This document shows positions 42,828 to 50,859 of a stretch of 63,459 nt of DNA, in pieces. The position numbers were made by a program, and so were the translations under genes. Below the pieces are notes generated by a model, which searched no databases, was not told where the DNA came from, and worked only from the letters and a program-made list of their open reading frames with translations. The first letter of the stretch is position 1. Every line of letters begins with the position of its first letter. This DNA comes from Bacteroidales bacterium (GTDB lineage Bacteria; Bacteroidota; Bacteroidia; Bacteroidales; UBA932): the NCBI GenBank assembly GCA_023227835.1, contig JALOCI010000014.1, positions 1 to 63,459 of the forward strand, given 5' to 3'.

Positions 42828-43437
42828 TTCCGGGGACGATATCAGTTATCTTTCAACTGCATATTTACCTCCTGTTGCATATATTAAAGTAATTGCAGGT
42901 AAATCGGTTACTTTTATAGAAAAATTTGAGAATTATCAGAAACAGTCTTACAGAAACCGTTGTTACATTTATAGTGCAAATGGTCCATTGCCATTAATAA
43001 TTCCAATAGTCAGGGGAGGAGACAGCAGGAGTATTTCCCAGGTAAGGATAGACTATTCCAAAGAGTGGCAGAAACAACACTGGAGGGCAATTTTTTCAGC
43101 CTATAACACCTCTCCTTTTTTTGACTACTATAAGGATGATATATATCCGTTCTATTGTTCCAGAGAACCATATCTGCTTGATTTCAATGCAAGTATTCTC
43201 AATGCAATTCTTGAACTTATAGGTCTGGATGCCAGGCCGGAATTTACCTCACTCTACAGAGAAACTGTTGGCGACTTGGATTTAAGAGATATGATTCATC
43301 CAAAACGAGAGGATGAGTCTGAAAATAAATATGGGCAATACCATCAGGTATTTGCCCATAAATACGGATTTCTTAAAAACCTCTCCATTATTGACCTTCT
43401 CTTCAATGAAGGGCCAAACGCCATTACTTACCTCTAA
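42820..43437 (+). CDS. WbqC-family protein
   Basis: A 205-residue protein of the WbqC-like family, named after genes in O-antigen clusters but of unknown biochemistry. Recognisable features are the early YLPPVAYI, the EKFENYQKQSYRNRCYI segment, PLIIPIVRG and a terminal GYLDLLFN-like IIDLLFNEGPNAITYL. It overlaps lpxA by 8 bp and is last in the lipid A operon, so a role in surface glycolipid synthesis is a reasonable guess. Its TAA stop shares two bases with the OMP gene stop on the other strand. Confidence 0.85.
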   Translation: MIDSGDDISYLSTAYLPPVAYIKVIAGKSVTFIEKFENYQKQSYRNRCYIYSANGPLPLIIPIVRGGDSRSISQVRIDYSKEWQKQHWRAIFSAYNTSPFFDYYKDDIYPFYCSREPYLLDFNASILNAILELIGLDARPEFTSLYRETVGDLDLRDMIHPKREDESENKYGQYHQVFAHKYGFLKNLSIIDLLFNEGPNAITYL

Positions 43438-44984
43438 AACCTAAAACCAATAGTTGCCAATACTTTCCAGGCAGAATAGGTTGATTTGCCTACAGGAGCT
43501 GTAATTGCCGGCTGCCCGGATAAAGCTATGTCATTATAAAGTGTAAATTCCTCAGAGTTGGAAACTCTTTTTTGAATACCTAAATCAGCAAAAAATCCGT
43601 TACCGACTCTTATACCTGCTCCACAGGAAATGAACTGCGTATCATAGCCGTAATTCTTTTCAGGATTTTGATAATATGAATAACCTGCTCTCAATGACAA
43701 GGAGTTTGTCGGTCTGAACTCTGCTCCCATCCTTATATTGCTGGTATTTTTGAAATCATTCTTAATGCTTTCATTCTCATTGTCGAAACTGTTAAAGCCA
43801 CTTTCGGTATCATTCATCCTTATGCCGGCGTAGTTAACACCCTCATAATCGAAAGAGAGAGCTCCTCTTGAACCGAAAATATATGAGACTCCTATATTGG
43901 CTTTTGCAGGTGAGACTATGGTATATTCATAAGAGCCTAATGGAGAATTGATACTTACATCATAATTGTCGTTATATAATGCGTAAATGCTTTCTCGCCA
44001 TTCGTCCCTAAGAGTCATGTAAGTAGGAGTTGACAGACTGAGGCCTAATCTTAAACCATTTCCGGGAGTAAAAATAATACCAGCCTTCGCGTTGATGCCG
44101 GTACCTGTTGTTGTCTGTCTGTATATATGCTCGAACTCCTTGAATTTCGAATCAAATAAGGAAGTATTGACTGCACTTTCTCCATATGATTGCCAGTCTT
44201 TGTATTTCAATGATTGCACACCCAAACTGAATCCGAAAAATAATTTATCATTTAAATTACCACTAATAGTAATATCATATTCGGATAATCCTCCGGTAGT
44301 CTCCCTTAAAAATCGCTGGTCGAGAGGACCACCTATAATGATGCTGTTTCCATTAATGTTTTCTGTAGCTGCCATATATTCTGAGTTTGAATCGGGAAGT
44401 CGGTCAAGAAGATTTGCATTCCATGCAAGCACCGATCTCCATGATGCTCCGCTTTGATAGAAGGGGTATGTGTCACCAAGTGATGTTATATCTAATTCTG
44501 CAGAATTTATGCCATTTGTATTGTATGCTACGGAAGAAAGCCAACTAGAGTTAGCTGTTGTTCCTCGGGCTGAGTTTCTGCTGTTGTAATTGTTGAGCTT
44601 ATTCATTGATATTGAAAAATTCAACCCCTTCAGGGAGCTCATTTTATTTCTATATTTCAATGCATTGACATATCCAATCGAAGAAATACCTAACCGATTA
44701 AACCCTTCGTCAGACTCGTTACTTAGATATGACGTCTCAGAAAGTGTATGTGCCAGAGTGGTTGTTAACATGAATTCGGAATACCTATATACTCCGGCTG
44801 ATGCAGGGTTTATACTGATGATTCCAAGATCACCGCCTATAGATGTCATGGCATTTCCCATTGCAATGCTTTTTGCACTACCCTCATAAAAATTCTGGGA
44901 ATATCTTAATGCGTCATACCTATTCTGGGCCGTCATAAATGTTGTTAACATGACAGCAGTTGTAAGTGCTATAATTTTTTTCAT
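43434..44984 (-). CDS. FadL/OMPP1-like outer membrane protein
   Basis: A 516-residue beta-barrel with signal peptide MKKIIALTTAVMLTTFMTAQ. The N-terminal SAKSIAMGNAMTSIGGDLGI and NPASAGVYRYSEF segments are typical of the OmpP1/FadL-like (often called hemin receptor-like) family in Bacteroidota, and the C-terminus ends in a barrel strand with terminal Phe (ATIGFRF). The probable role is diffusion of hydrophobic compounds across the outer membrane; the cargo is unknown. It follows the Tyr-rich lipoprotein gene after 8 bp. Confidence 0.82.
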   Translation of the reverse strand: MKKIIALTTAVMLTTFMTAQNRYDALRYSQNFYEGSAKSIAMGNAMTSIGGDLGIISINPASAGVYRYSEFMLTTTLAHTLSETSYLSNESDEGFNRLGISSIGYVNALKYRNKMSSLKGLNFSISMNKLNNYNSRNSARGTTANSSWLSSVAYNTNGINSAELDITSLGDTYPFYQSGASWRSVLAWNANLLDRLPDSNSEYMAATENINGNSIIIGGPLDQRFLRETTGGLSEYDITISGNLNDKLFFGFSLGVQSLKYKDWQSYGESAVNTSLFDSKFKEFEHIYRQTTTGTGINAKAGIIFTPGNGLRLGLSLSTPTYMTLRDEWRESIYALYNDNYDVSINSPLGSYEYTIVSPAKANIGVSYIFGSRGALSFDYEGVNYAGIRMNDTESGFNSFDNENESIKNDFKNTSNIRMGAEFRPTNSLSLRAGYSYYQNPEKNYGYDTQFISCGAGIRVGNGFFADLGIQKRVSNSEEFTLYNDIALSGQPAITAPVGKSTYSAWKVLATIGFRF

Positions 44985-44992
44985 AATAATTT

Positions 44993-46234
44993 TTATCTAC
45001 GATATACTGATCCACTACTTGAAGAACTTCTCTCTCCACTTCCTGATGAACTACCTGAAGAGCCTGAGCTGGGAAATGTACTTGAATTTCTTGTCGGTTG
45101 ATTGTTGTAATTAGTGTTGCTTCTCTGGAATTCCGATCTTCCAGAAGAGGTATTTGAAGAAGATGTTGATGTTCTGCTATAGTTTGTTGACCTGAGATTA
45201 TTACCACCTTCATTTGTTTGACGTGAAGAAGCCCTATAAGTAGCAGAATTTCTTTCATTACTATAATTTGATGCTCTAGTATATGAGGTTCCATTTCCAC
45301 TTCTTTGAGTTGTTGGTCTTTCAGAAACAACATTCTGGTTAAATACAGCTCCGTTCGAAAGACGACTTTGTGTATTATCTCTCCTGTATGTGCTTTCAGA
45401 TGTTCTGTTTCCCTGATAAGAGTTCTTATTAGATGCATTATACCCTCTTATCTGATTAATGTCAGTAGCTGGCCTGCGATTATAGCTTCCTGATGAAGCA
45501 ATTCCATTTTCGGTGCTTCTCTCATCAGAACCTCTTCTTCCATAGTAATATGAAGATGCTATATTGTTGCCAGGATGTTGGTAATTGTATCTGCCTGATC
45601 CCCCCCACCAGTAATACCAGTTATCATAAAAGCCATAGTAAGGGCAATGTCCGTAATAACCGTAATAACCGTTGTAAGCGAAATTACCATAATATCCGTA
45701 GTAGTCATAAAAACCGTAATAGCCCGGGTAATACCAAGGGTCCCAATAACTATAGTATCCGGGATAACCGTAAAATCCGTAATTCCCATAGTAGTACGGG
45801 TAGCCGAAGCCCCTTCCCCACGCATGATTCCAATAATAATAGTAAGGATTGTTCCAGTACCATTGATAATTCCAGTTCTCGTCATCTTCTGCAACTACAA
45901 CCTGAATCTGATATTCCGGAGAATTAAATTTAGTAAGCAGTTCTTCAAATGAATCATACTCGTTGATGTCAACAAAAACAGTATCGGCTTTCGACAGAGG
46001 GAGGATTGTCTTGCCGCTGTTTTCATCCACAACGATAACTTCCCGGGTCTTTTCCTTAAGAGCCTGAAGTTCCTGATCGGTTGCCTCATCAGTCACATTA
46101 CGGACGATTTTAACCTCGGTTCCCGGCCTGTAATATGCAGGGTCGTCGTATGAGGTTGATGAATAGTAATTTGCAGTGCCGCAAGAACTCAGTAAAAAGA
46201 TCAGGGCTACTAAGTAATAAAATTTGTTTTTCAT
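44993..46234 (-). CDS. Tyr/Gly-rich lipoprotein with Ser/Asn-rich tail
   Basis: A 413-residue lipoprotein (lipobox LLSSC, Cys18). Residues 20-115 are a compact domain with VKIVRNVTDEATDQELQAL and FVDINEYDSFEELLTKFNSP. Residues 121-220 contain 37 tyrosines with many Gly, Trp and Asn (PYYYGNYGFYGYPGYYSYW), and residues about 225-413 are rich in Ser, Asn, Arg, Thr and Gly. No family was recognised beyond general similarity to aromatic-rich surface or matrix proteins. The Shine-Dalgarno sequence is unusually strong. It is the first gene of a pair with the FadL-like barrel, so both may act at the outer membrane. Confidence 0.75.
   Translation of the reverse strand: MKNKFYYLVALIFLLSSCGTANYYSSTSYDDPAYYRPGTEVKIVRNVTDEATDQELQALKEKTREVIVVDENSGKTILPLSKADTVFVDINEYDSFEELLTKFNSPEYQIQVVVAEDDENWNYQWYWNNPYYYYWNHAWGRGFGYPYYYGNYGFYGYPGYYSYWDPWYYPGYYGFYDYYGYYGNFAYNGYYGYYGHCPYYGFYDNWYYWWGGSGRYNYQHPGNNIASSYYYGRRGSDERSTENGIASSGSYNRRPATDINQIRGYNASNKNSYQGNRTSESTYRRDNTQSRLSNGAVFNQNVVSERPTTQRSGNGTSYTRASNYSNERNSATYRASSRQTNEGGNNLRSTNYSRTSTSSSNTSSGRSEFQRSNTNYNNQPTRNSSTFPSSGSSGSSSGSGERSSSSSGSVYRR
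45575..45874 (-). repeat. Tyr/Gly-rich low-complexity coding segment
   Basis: This stretch codes for residues 121-220 of the lipoprotein, where 37 of 100 residues are Tyr. Short imperfect repeats of TAyGGnTAy-type codons make the DNA low in complexity and open long shadow frames on both strands. Confidence 0.8.
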
Positions 46235-46240
46235 AGCACA

Positions 46241-46246
46241 CCTCCT
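46241..46246 (-). promoter_or_regulatory. Perfect Shine-Dalgarno sequence for the Tyr-rich lipoprotein
   Basis: AGGAGG on the minus strand, six bases before the ATG at 46234. Few genes in this window show such a site. Confidence 0.65.
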
Positions 46247-46265
46247 GTGTATTAAATATTATTTA

Positions 46266-46273
46266 TACTTTTG
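46266..46273 (+). promoter_or_regulatory. -7 box of proS
   Basis: TACTTTTG, an exact TAnnTTTG match, giving a leader of about 50 nt before the proS ATG. No T-box-like structure was visible in the leader. Confidence 0.45.
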
Positions 46274-46329
46274 TGCTGTTTATACAAAACTAAACAAAAA
46301 TTGTACCAATAACAAATATTTAAAGTATA

Positions 46330-47802
46330 ATGGCAAAAGAAGTTAGCAACAAGGAAGAGAACTATTCATTATGGTATAATAATTTGGTAATCAAGGCAGA
46401 TCTGGCTGAAAATTCTGCAGTCAGAGGTTGTATGGTGATTAAACCCTATGGTTACGCAATATGGGAAAAGATGCAGGCTCAATTGGACAGAATGTTCAAG
46501 GAGACAGGGCATCAGAATGCTTATTTCCCGTTATTTATACCTAAATCTTTTCTGAGCAGGGAGGCCGAGCATGTTGAGGGTTTTGCCAAAGAGTGTGCAG
46601 TGGTAACACATCACAGATTAATGACAAATCCGGATGGTCCGGGAGTCGTTGTCGATCCTGACGCAAAACTAGAGGAGGAGCTTGTTGTAAGACCGACATC
46701 CGAGACAATTATATGGAATACATATAAAAACTGGATTAAATCATACAGGGATCTCCCTATTCTTGTCAACCAATGGGCAAACGTGGTTCGATGGGAAATG
46801 CGCACAAGACTTTTTTTAAGAACAGCTGAGTTTTTGTGGCAAGAGGGCCATACAGCCCACTCTACAAAAGAGGAAGCAATTGAGGAGACAATGAAAATGG
46901 TAAATGTATATGCTGAATTTGCCAGAAAATATATGTCCATGCCAGTCATAATCGGTCACAAAACAGAAAGTGAAAGATTTGCAGGTGCACTGGATACTTT
47001 ATGCATTGAGGCAATGATGCAGGATGGAAAGGCTCTTCAGGCCGGCACATCACATTTTCTTGGTCAGAATTTTGCTAAGGCATTTGATGTACAGTTTGCA
47101 AACAAAGAGGGAGGGCTTGATTATGTATGGGCAACATCGTGGGGTGTTTCCACAAGACTAATGGGTGCCCTTGTTATGGCTCACAGTGATAATAACGGTC
47201 TGGTTCTGCCTCCAGAACTTGCACCTATACAGGTAGTAATGGTGCCAATATTCAAGGGAGAGGAGGATTATAAGGAAATCCTTGAACGGATGGCAAACAT
47301 GAAATCGAAGTTGGTAGCTGCAGGCATATCTGTCAAGATTGATGACAGGGACAATTTGCGTTCAGGCTTCAAATTTGCGGAGTGGGAACTCAAGGGTGTA
47401 CCTGTAAGAATTGCTATGGGACCCAGGGATCTCCAGAACGGGACAGTTGAGATTGCGAGAAGAGATACCCTTACAAAAGAGTCTGTCACACAGGAGGGCT
47501 TGGAAGAGAGAATTAAGAAACTTTTAGATGATATTCAGTCAAGTATATATAATAAAGCCTTGAAATTCAGAGAGGAAAATACTTTTAAGGTGGATGATTA
47601 TAAGACTTTTAAAGAGAAAATTGAAGAGGGTGGTTTTTTGATGTGTCATTGGGACGGGACAACCGAAACAGAGGAGAAGATCAAGGAGGAGACTAAGGCA
47701 ACAATCCGTTGCATCCCTATCGATGCTGAAGAAGAGAACGGTTTTTGCATATATAGCGGTAAACCGTCAAAACGAAGAGTTATATTCGCAAGAGCATATT
47801 AG
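46330..47802 (+). CDS. proS: Prolyl-tRNA synthetase (archaeal/eukaryotic type)
   Basis: Class II synthetase that charges tRNA-Pro. The 490-residue form starts with the YSLWYNNLVIKADLAENS segment, with motif 2 in VVRWEMRTRLFLRTAEFLWQ and motif 3 in WGVSTRLMGALVMAHSD; no editing (INS) domain is present between motifs 2 and 3. The C-terminal zinc-like domain ends in ARAY, the terminal Tyr being typical of this type. Bacteroidota commonly carry this version. Confidence 0.96.
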   Translation: MAKEVSNKEENYSLWYNNLVIKADLAENSAVRGCMVIKPYGYAIWEKMQAQLDRMFKETGHQNAYFPLFIPKSFLSREAEHVEGFAKECAVVTHHRLMTNPDGPGVVVDPDAKLEEELVVRPTSETIIWNTYKNWIKSYRDLPILVNQWANVVRWEMRTRLFLRTAEFLWQEGHTAHSTKEEAIEETMKMVNVYAEFARKYMSMPVIIGHKTESERFAGALDTLCIEAMMQDGKALQAGTSHFLGQNFAKAFDVQFANKEGGLDYVWATSWGVSTRLMGALVMAHSDNNGLVLPPELAPIQVVMVPIFKGEEDYKEILERMANMKSKLVAAGISVKIDDRDNLRSGFKFAEWELKGVPVRIAMGPRDLQNGTVEIARRDTLTKESVTQEGLEERIKKLLDDIQSSIYNKALKFREENTFKVDDYKTFKEKIEEGGFLMCHWDGTTETEEKIKEETKATIRCIPIDAEEENGFCIYSGKPSKRRVIFARAY

Positions 47803-47853
47803 TTAAAACTTATTTCTTATTTTTACAGGACTAAACCAAAAATCAAATTAGAA

Positions 47854-48552
47854 ATGGCAGCAGATTTACCGTCCCGACAGCAGGAGATTCTAGATGGTCT
47901 AAACAAGAAATCTCACTTGAAACTTAAAGTTTTCAACCAGACTGCTGAGGTTTTTTCACAATTGAAGGATATTCTGAACGAGATGAGCAACGATCTTAAT
48001 GATCTCCTGGACAACAGTGACAGGCGCGTGAGGCTTGAGTACAGGGACAGAGGGAAGTTTGAGGCTGAGTTCAAATTTGCAGATGACGTACTTATATTCA
48101 GTATGCACTCCGATATTTTCCAGTTTGACAGGAATCATCCAATCTGGAAAAATGAATTTGTAAAAAAGGATATCAATAACTCTTATTGTGGAGTCATAAG
48201 CATCTATAATTTTCTGTCCGATTCTCTCAAATACAATAGAGGAGATGATCTCGGATACCTTGTTGCCAGGATTTTCGTTAATAAGGATAAATTTTTCCTG
48301 GTTGAAGGAAAGCGGCAGAGAAATAAAGCTGTAAGTGCTTTCGGAAAGATTTCACTTGGACGTGAGGAGCTTGTTCAGATTGTAGAGGCTGCTGTTCTGT
48401 ACTCATTGTCTTTTGATCTTCTCGTTCCGCCTTTTGATCTGGTAAAAGTAGCGAGTGTTGAACAGATGAACGACAAGATAGAAAGCGCCAAATTGCAGAC
48501 TGGTAAGAGAATGGGATTCAAATATAATTCGGATGATGTGCTGGAAGAGTAA
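47854..48552 (+). CDS. Conserved Bacteroidota protein of unknown function
   Basis: A 232-residue soluble protein without signal peptide or membrane helix. Residues 1-60 are helical (HLKLKVFNQTAEVFSQLKDI, NDLNDLLDNSD), then come a beta-rich part (KFEAEFKFADDVLIFSMHSD, NSYCGVISIYNF) and a C-terminal helical part. I recall similar hypothetical proteins in Bacteroidota but no named domain. It starts 51 bp after proS and overlaps the DUF3078 gene by 20 bp, so it probably shares that transcript. Function unknown. Confidence 0.8.
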   Translation: MAADLPSRQQEILDGLNKKSHLKLKVFNQTAEVFSQLKDILNEMSNDLNDLLDNSDRRVRLEYRDRGKFEAEFKFADDVLIFSMHSDIFQFDRNHPIWKNEFVKKDINNSYCGVISIYNFLSDSLKYNRGDDLGYLVARIFVNKDKFFLVEGKRQRNKAVSAFGKISLGREELVQIVEAAVLYSLSFDLLVPPFDLVKVASVEQMNDKIESAKLQTGKRMGFKYNSDDVLEE

Positions 48553-49516
48553 GGTAATTATAATTTTTCTGTCTCTTATGACAGCTCATACTGCATATTC
48601 TCAAGAGGTCAGACAACCTGAACTGAGTGTCGGACATGAGTTATGTGTGGTTATCGCTTCTAAATTCAAAGTTCCACAGCTTACTCCGCCTCCTCCCAAA
48701 CCAAGTAATTGGAAAAGGGGAGCTTTACTTGATTTGGGGATGACTCAGACATCCTTTACCAACTGGGCTGCAGGAGGAAACCCCTCTGTAGCAATGAACG
48801 GTGCTGTAAATATGTATGCTAACTATACTGTAAAGACGCTGTTCTGGGAGAGCCGCTTGCAGCTTGCATACGGGTTTATACAACAATTTGGTGCGCAGAA
48901 TAAAAAGAGTGACGATAAATTTATTCTTGATTCAAAATTCGGATACAAGGCATGGGGAGATAAATTCTATTTCTCAACCCTTTTTAATTTCAAATCACAA
49001 TTGGTAAACGGCTATAACTATACGTCCGATACGACCAGGGTACTGGTTTCCGGACCGCTTTCCCCGGCATACTCATCTCTTGGTGTCGGTATAGATTACA
49101 GACCGATAAAAAAACTTGCCCTTAACTTTTCTCCTTTGACAGGTAGTATGACCTTGGTGAATAAGAGGACTCTCAGAACAAGGTATGGTAACCTGGTTGA
49201 CCAGAAGATTAAACTAAAGCTTGGAGCTCAGTTCAAGGCTGACTACAGTGCAAAGCTTTTTAAAAGGGTAGATTTAATTACAAGTGCAACACTCTTCTCA
49301 GATTTTCTTGACGATCCGCAAAATCTTACGGTTAACTGGGATATGACTCTCACCTCAAAGCTTAATAAGTTCTTCTCTACTAACATAAAGACAAACCTTA
49401 TCTACGATGACGATATTCTAATCGAGGATTCAAAGGGAGTTGCTGCTCCTAGGATACAATTCAAGGAGATTTTCACATTCGGTTTTTCATACACATTCGG
49501 GGAATTTAAAAAATAA
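48533..49516 (+). CDS. DUF3078 domain outer-membrane-type protein
   Basis: A 327-residue exported protein with signal peptide (KVIIIFLSLMTAHTAYSQ). The WKRGALLDLGMTQTSFTNWAAGG segment is the start of the DUF3078 family, and the many alternating amphipathic strands ending in FTFGFSYTFGEFKK suggest a beta-barrel. A Pro-rich spacer (TPPPPKPS) follows the signal. The start codon (ATGATG at 48533/48536) lies inside the preceding gene; its TAA overlaps the tilS ATG by one base. Function unknown. Confidence 0.85.
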   Translation: MMCWKSKVIIIFLSLMTAHTAYSQEVRQPELSVGHELCVVIASKFKVPQLTPPPPKPSNWKRGALLDLGMTQTSFTNWAAGGNPSVAMNGAVNMYANYTVKTLFWESRLQLAYGFIQQFGAQNKKSDDKFILDSKFGYKAWGDKFYFSTLFNFKSQLVNGYNYTSDTTRVLVSGPLSPAYSSLGVGIDYRPIKKLALNFSPLTGSMTLVNKRTLRTRYGNLVDQKIKLKLGAQFKADYSAKLFKRVDLITSATLFSDFLDDPQNLTVNWDMTLTSKLNKFFSTNIKTNLIYDDDILIEDSKGVAAPRIQFKEIFTFGFSYTFGEFKK

Positions 49517-50859
49517 TGCTTTCGAAATTCAAAGAGAATCTTGGAGCTGCGGAAGGCAGTAACAAGATACTTGCTGCAGTCAGTGGAGGTATCGATTCTA
49601 TGGTTATGGCTTCGCTTCTATACGAATGCTTTAATACGGATTTTGCAATTGCAACAGTCAATTTCAAGTTAAGAGGAGAGGAAAGTGATGAAGATCAGAG
49701 GCTTGTTTATGAATGGGCGAGCAGAAAAGGTGTCAAAGTTTTCGGAACTTCTTTCGATACGTCAGAATATGCTGTATCAAAAGGGATATCAATAGAGATG
49801 GCCGCAAGGGAGCTGAGGTACGGTTGGTTCTATAGGGTTATGGATGAAGAGGGCTATGACAGACTTGCGATAGCTCATAATTTAAATGATTCTGTTGAGA
49901 CATTGTTTCTGAACATTTTAAGAGGAACAGGAATAGACGGGTTGGGAGGGATAAAAATGAAAACAGGAAGGATAGTAAGGCCTATGTTATCATTTACAAG
50001 AGGAGAAATAATGAATTATGCACAAAGGGAGGGCGTTCCCTTCAGGGAAGACAGAACGAACAGAGAAGATGTATATGCCCGCAATAGAATAAGAAACAGG
50101 GTTTTTCCTGAATTTCAGATGATAAACCCATCTTTTCTCCGGACTATTGAACGTGATATGGCCTATTTCACGGAAGCTTCAGATATCATTAGAAAACAAC
50201 TGCAACAGGTCCGGAGAGAAATTCTGGAAACAGATAACCAGATGGTTGCATTAAAGATAAGAATTGACAGACTCCTATCACTGGAGCATTCTAACTACTG
50301 GTTATACATGATACTGAGTGAATACGACTTTAATGCATCACAAGTCAGACAAGTGTACGACTCTTTGACCGGTCAGTCAGGAAAGGAATTCCATTCCCGC
50401 AACTATATGATTGTTAAGGATAGGGATTTCTTGCTGATATATTCAAAGGTGGAAAGGAATATCGACGAGTTTGGAGAGAGACTGATTGAAAAGCCGGAGG
50501 AGGCTCCTCATATAATTAATATTCTATCTCAGAGAATCTCTTTCAGGTTGTTCAGAAAGGATAAGGGGTTTATCCCCGAACCGTCAAAAATGAAACTCTA
50601 TGTTGAAGCTGATAAAATAAAGTTCCCTTTGACATGCCGCCCATGGAGAGACGGAGACCGTTTTATCCCATTAGGGATGAGGGGTTTTAAGAAACTCAGT
50701 GATTTTTTTATTGACGAAAAACTTGACAAAAAAAGCAAAGAGCACCGTCTGGTGCTCTCTGATAATGATAATATTGTTGCTGTAGTTGGTCACCGTATTG
50801 ATGACCGGTATAAAATCACTCCTTCAACAAAAGAGATTCTTGAAATAATCCTTAGTTAA
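49516..50859 (+). CDS. tilS: tRNA(Ile)-lysidine synthase
   Basis: TilS modifies C34 of tRNA-Ile to lysidine, so that AUA codons are read. The PP-loop is AAVSGGIDSMV (about 22-32), followed by HNLNDSVETLFLNILRGTGIDGL and the RPMLSFTRGEI segment; the C-terminal TilS domain ends with PLGMRGFKKLSDFFIDEK. 447 residues is normal. The last 8 bases overlap sppA on the other strand. Confidence 0.95.
   Translation: MLSKFKENLGAAEGSNKILAAVSGGIDSMVMASLLYECFNTDFAIATVNFKLRGEESDEDQRLVYEWASRKGVKVFGTSFDTSEYAVSKGISIEMAARELRYGWFYRVMDEEGYDRLAIAHNLNDSVETLFLNILRGTGIDGLGGIKMKTGRIVRPMLSFTRGEIMNYAQREGVPFREDRTNREDVYARNRIRNRVFPEFQMINPSFLRTIERDMAYFTEASDIIRKQLQQVRREILETDNQMVALKIRIDRLLSLEHSNYWLYMILSEYDFNASQVRQVYDSLTGQSGKEFHSRNYMIVKDRDFLLIYSKVERNIDEFGERLIEKPEEAPHIINILSQRISFRLFRKDKGFIPEPSKMKLYVEADKIKFPLTCRPWRDGDRFIPLGMRGFKKLSDFFIDEKLDKKSKEHRLVLSDNDNIVAVVGHRIDDRYKITPSTKEILEIILS

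Noticed and set aside
45559..45952. Long reading frames on both strands over the Tyr-rich lipoprotein
   Set aside because: They are by-products of the low-complexity Tyr/Gly codons and do not look like real proteins.
46274..46329. T-box or other amino acid sensor in the proS leader
   Set aside because: The leader is only about 50 nt and no specifier loop or terminator was visible.
50739..50758. Hairpin AGAGCACC-GTCT-GGTGCTCT inside tilS
   Set aside because: It lies about 100 bases before the gene end, with no T run and no junction nearby; probably coincidental within the coding sequence.
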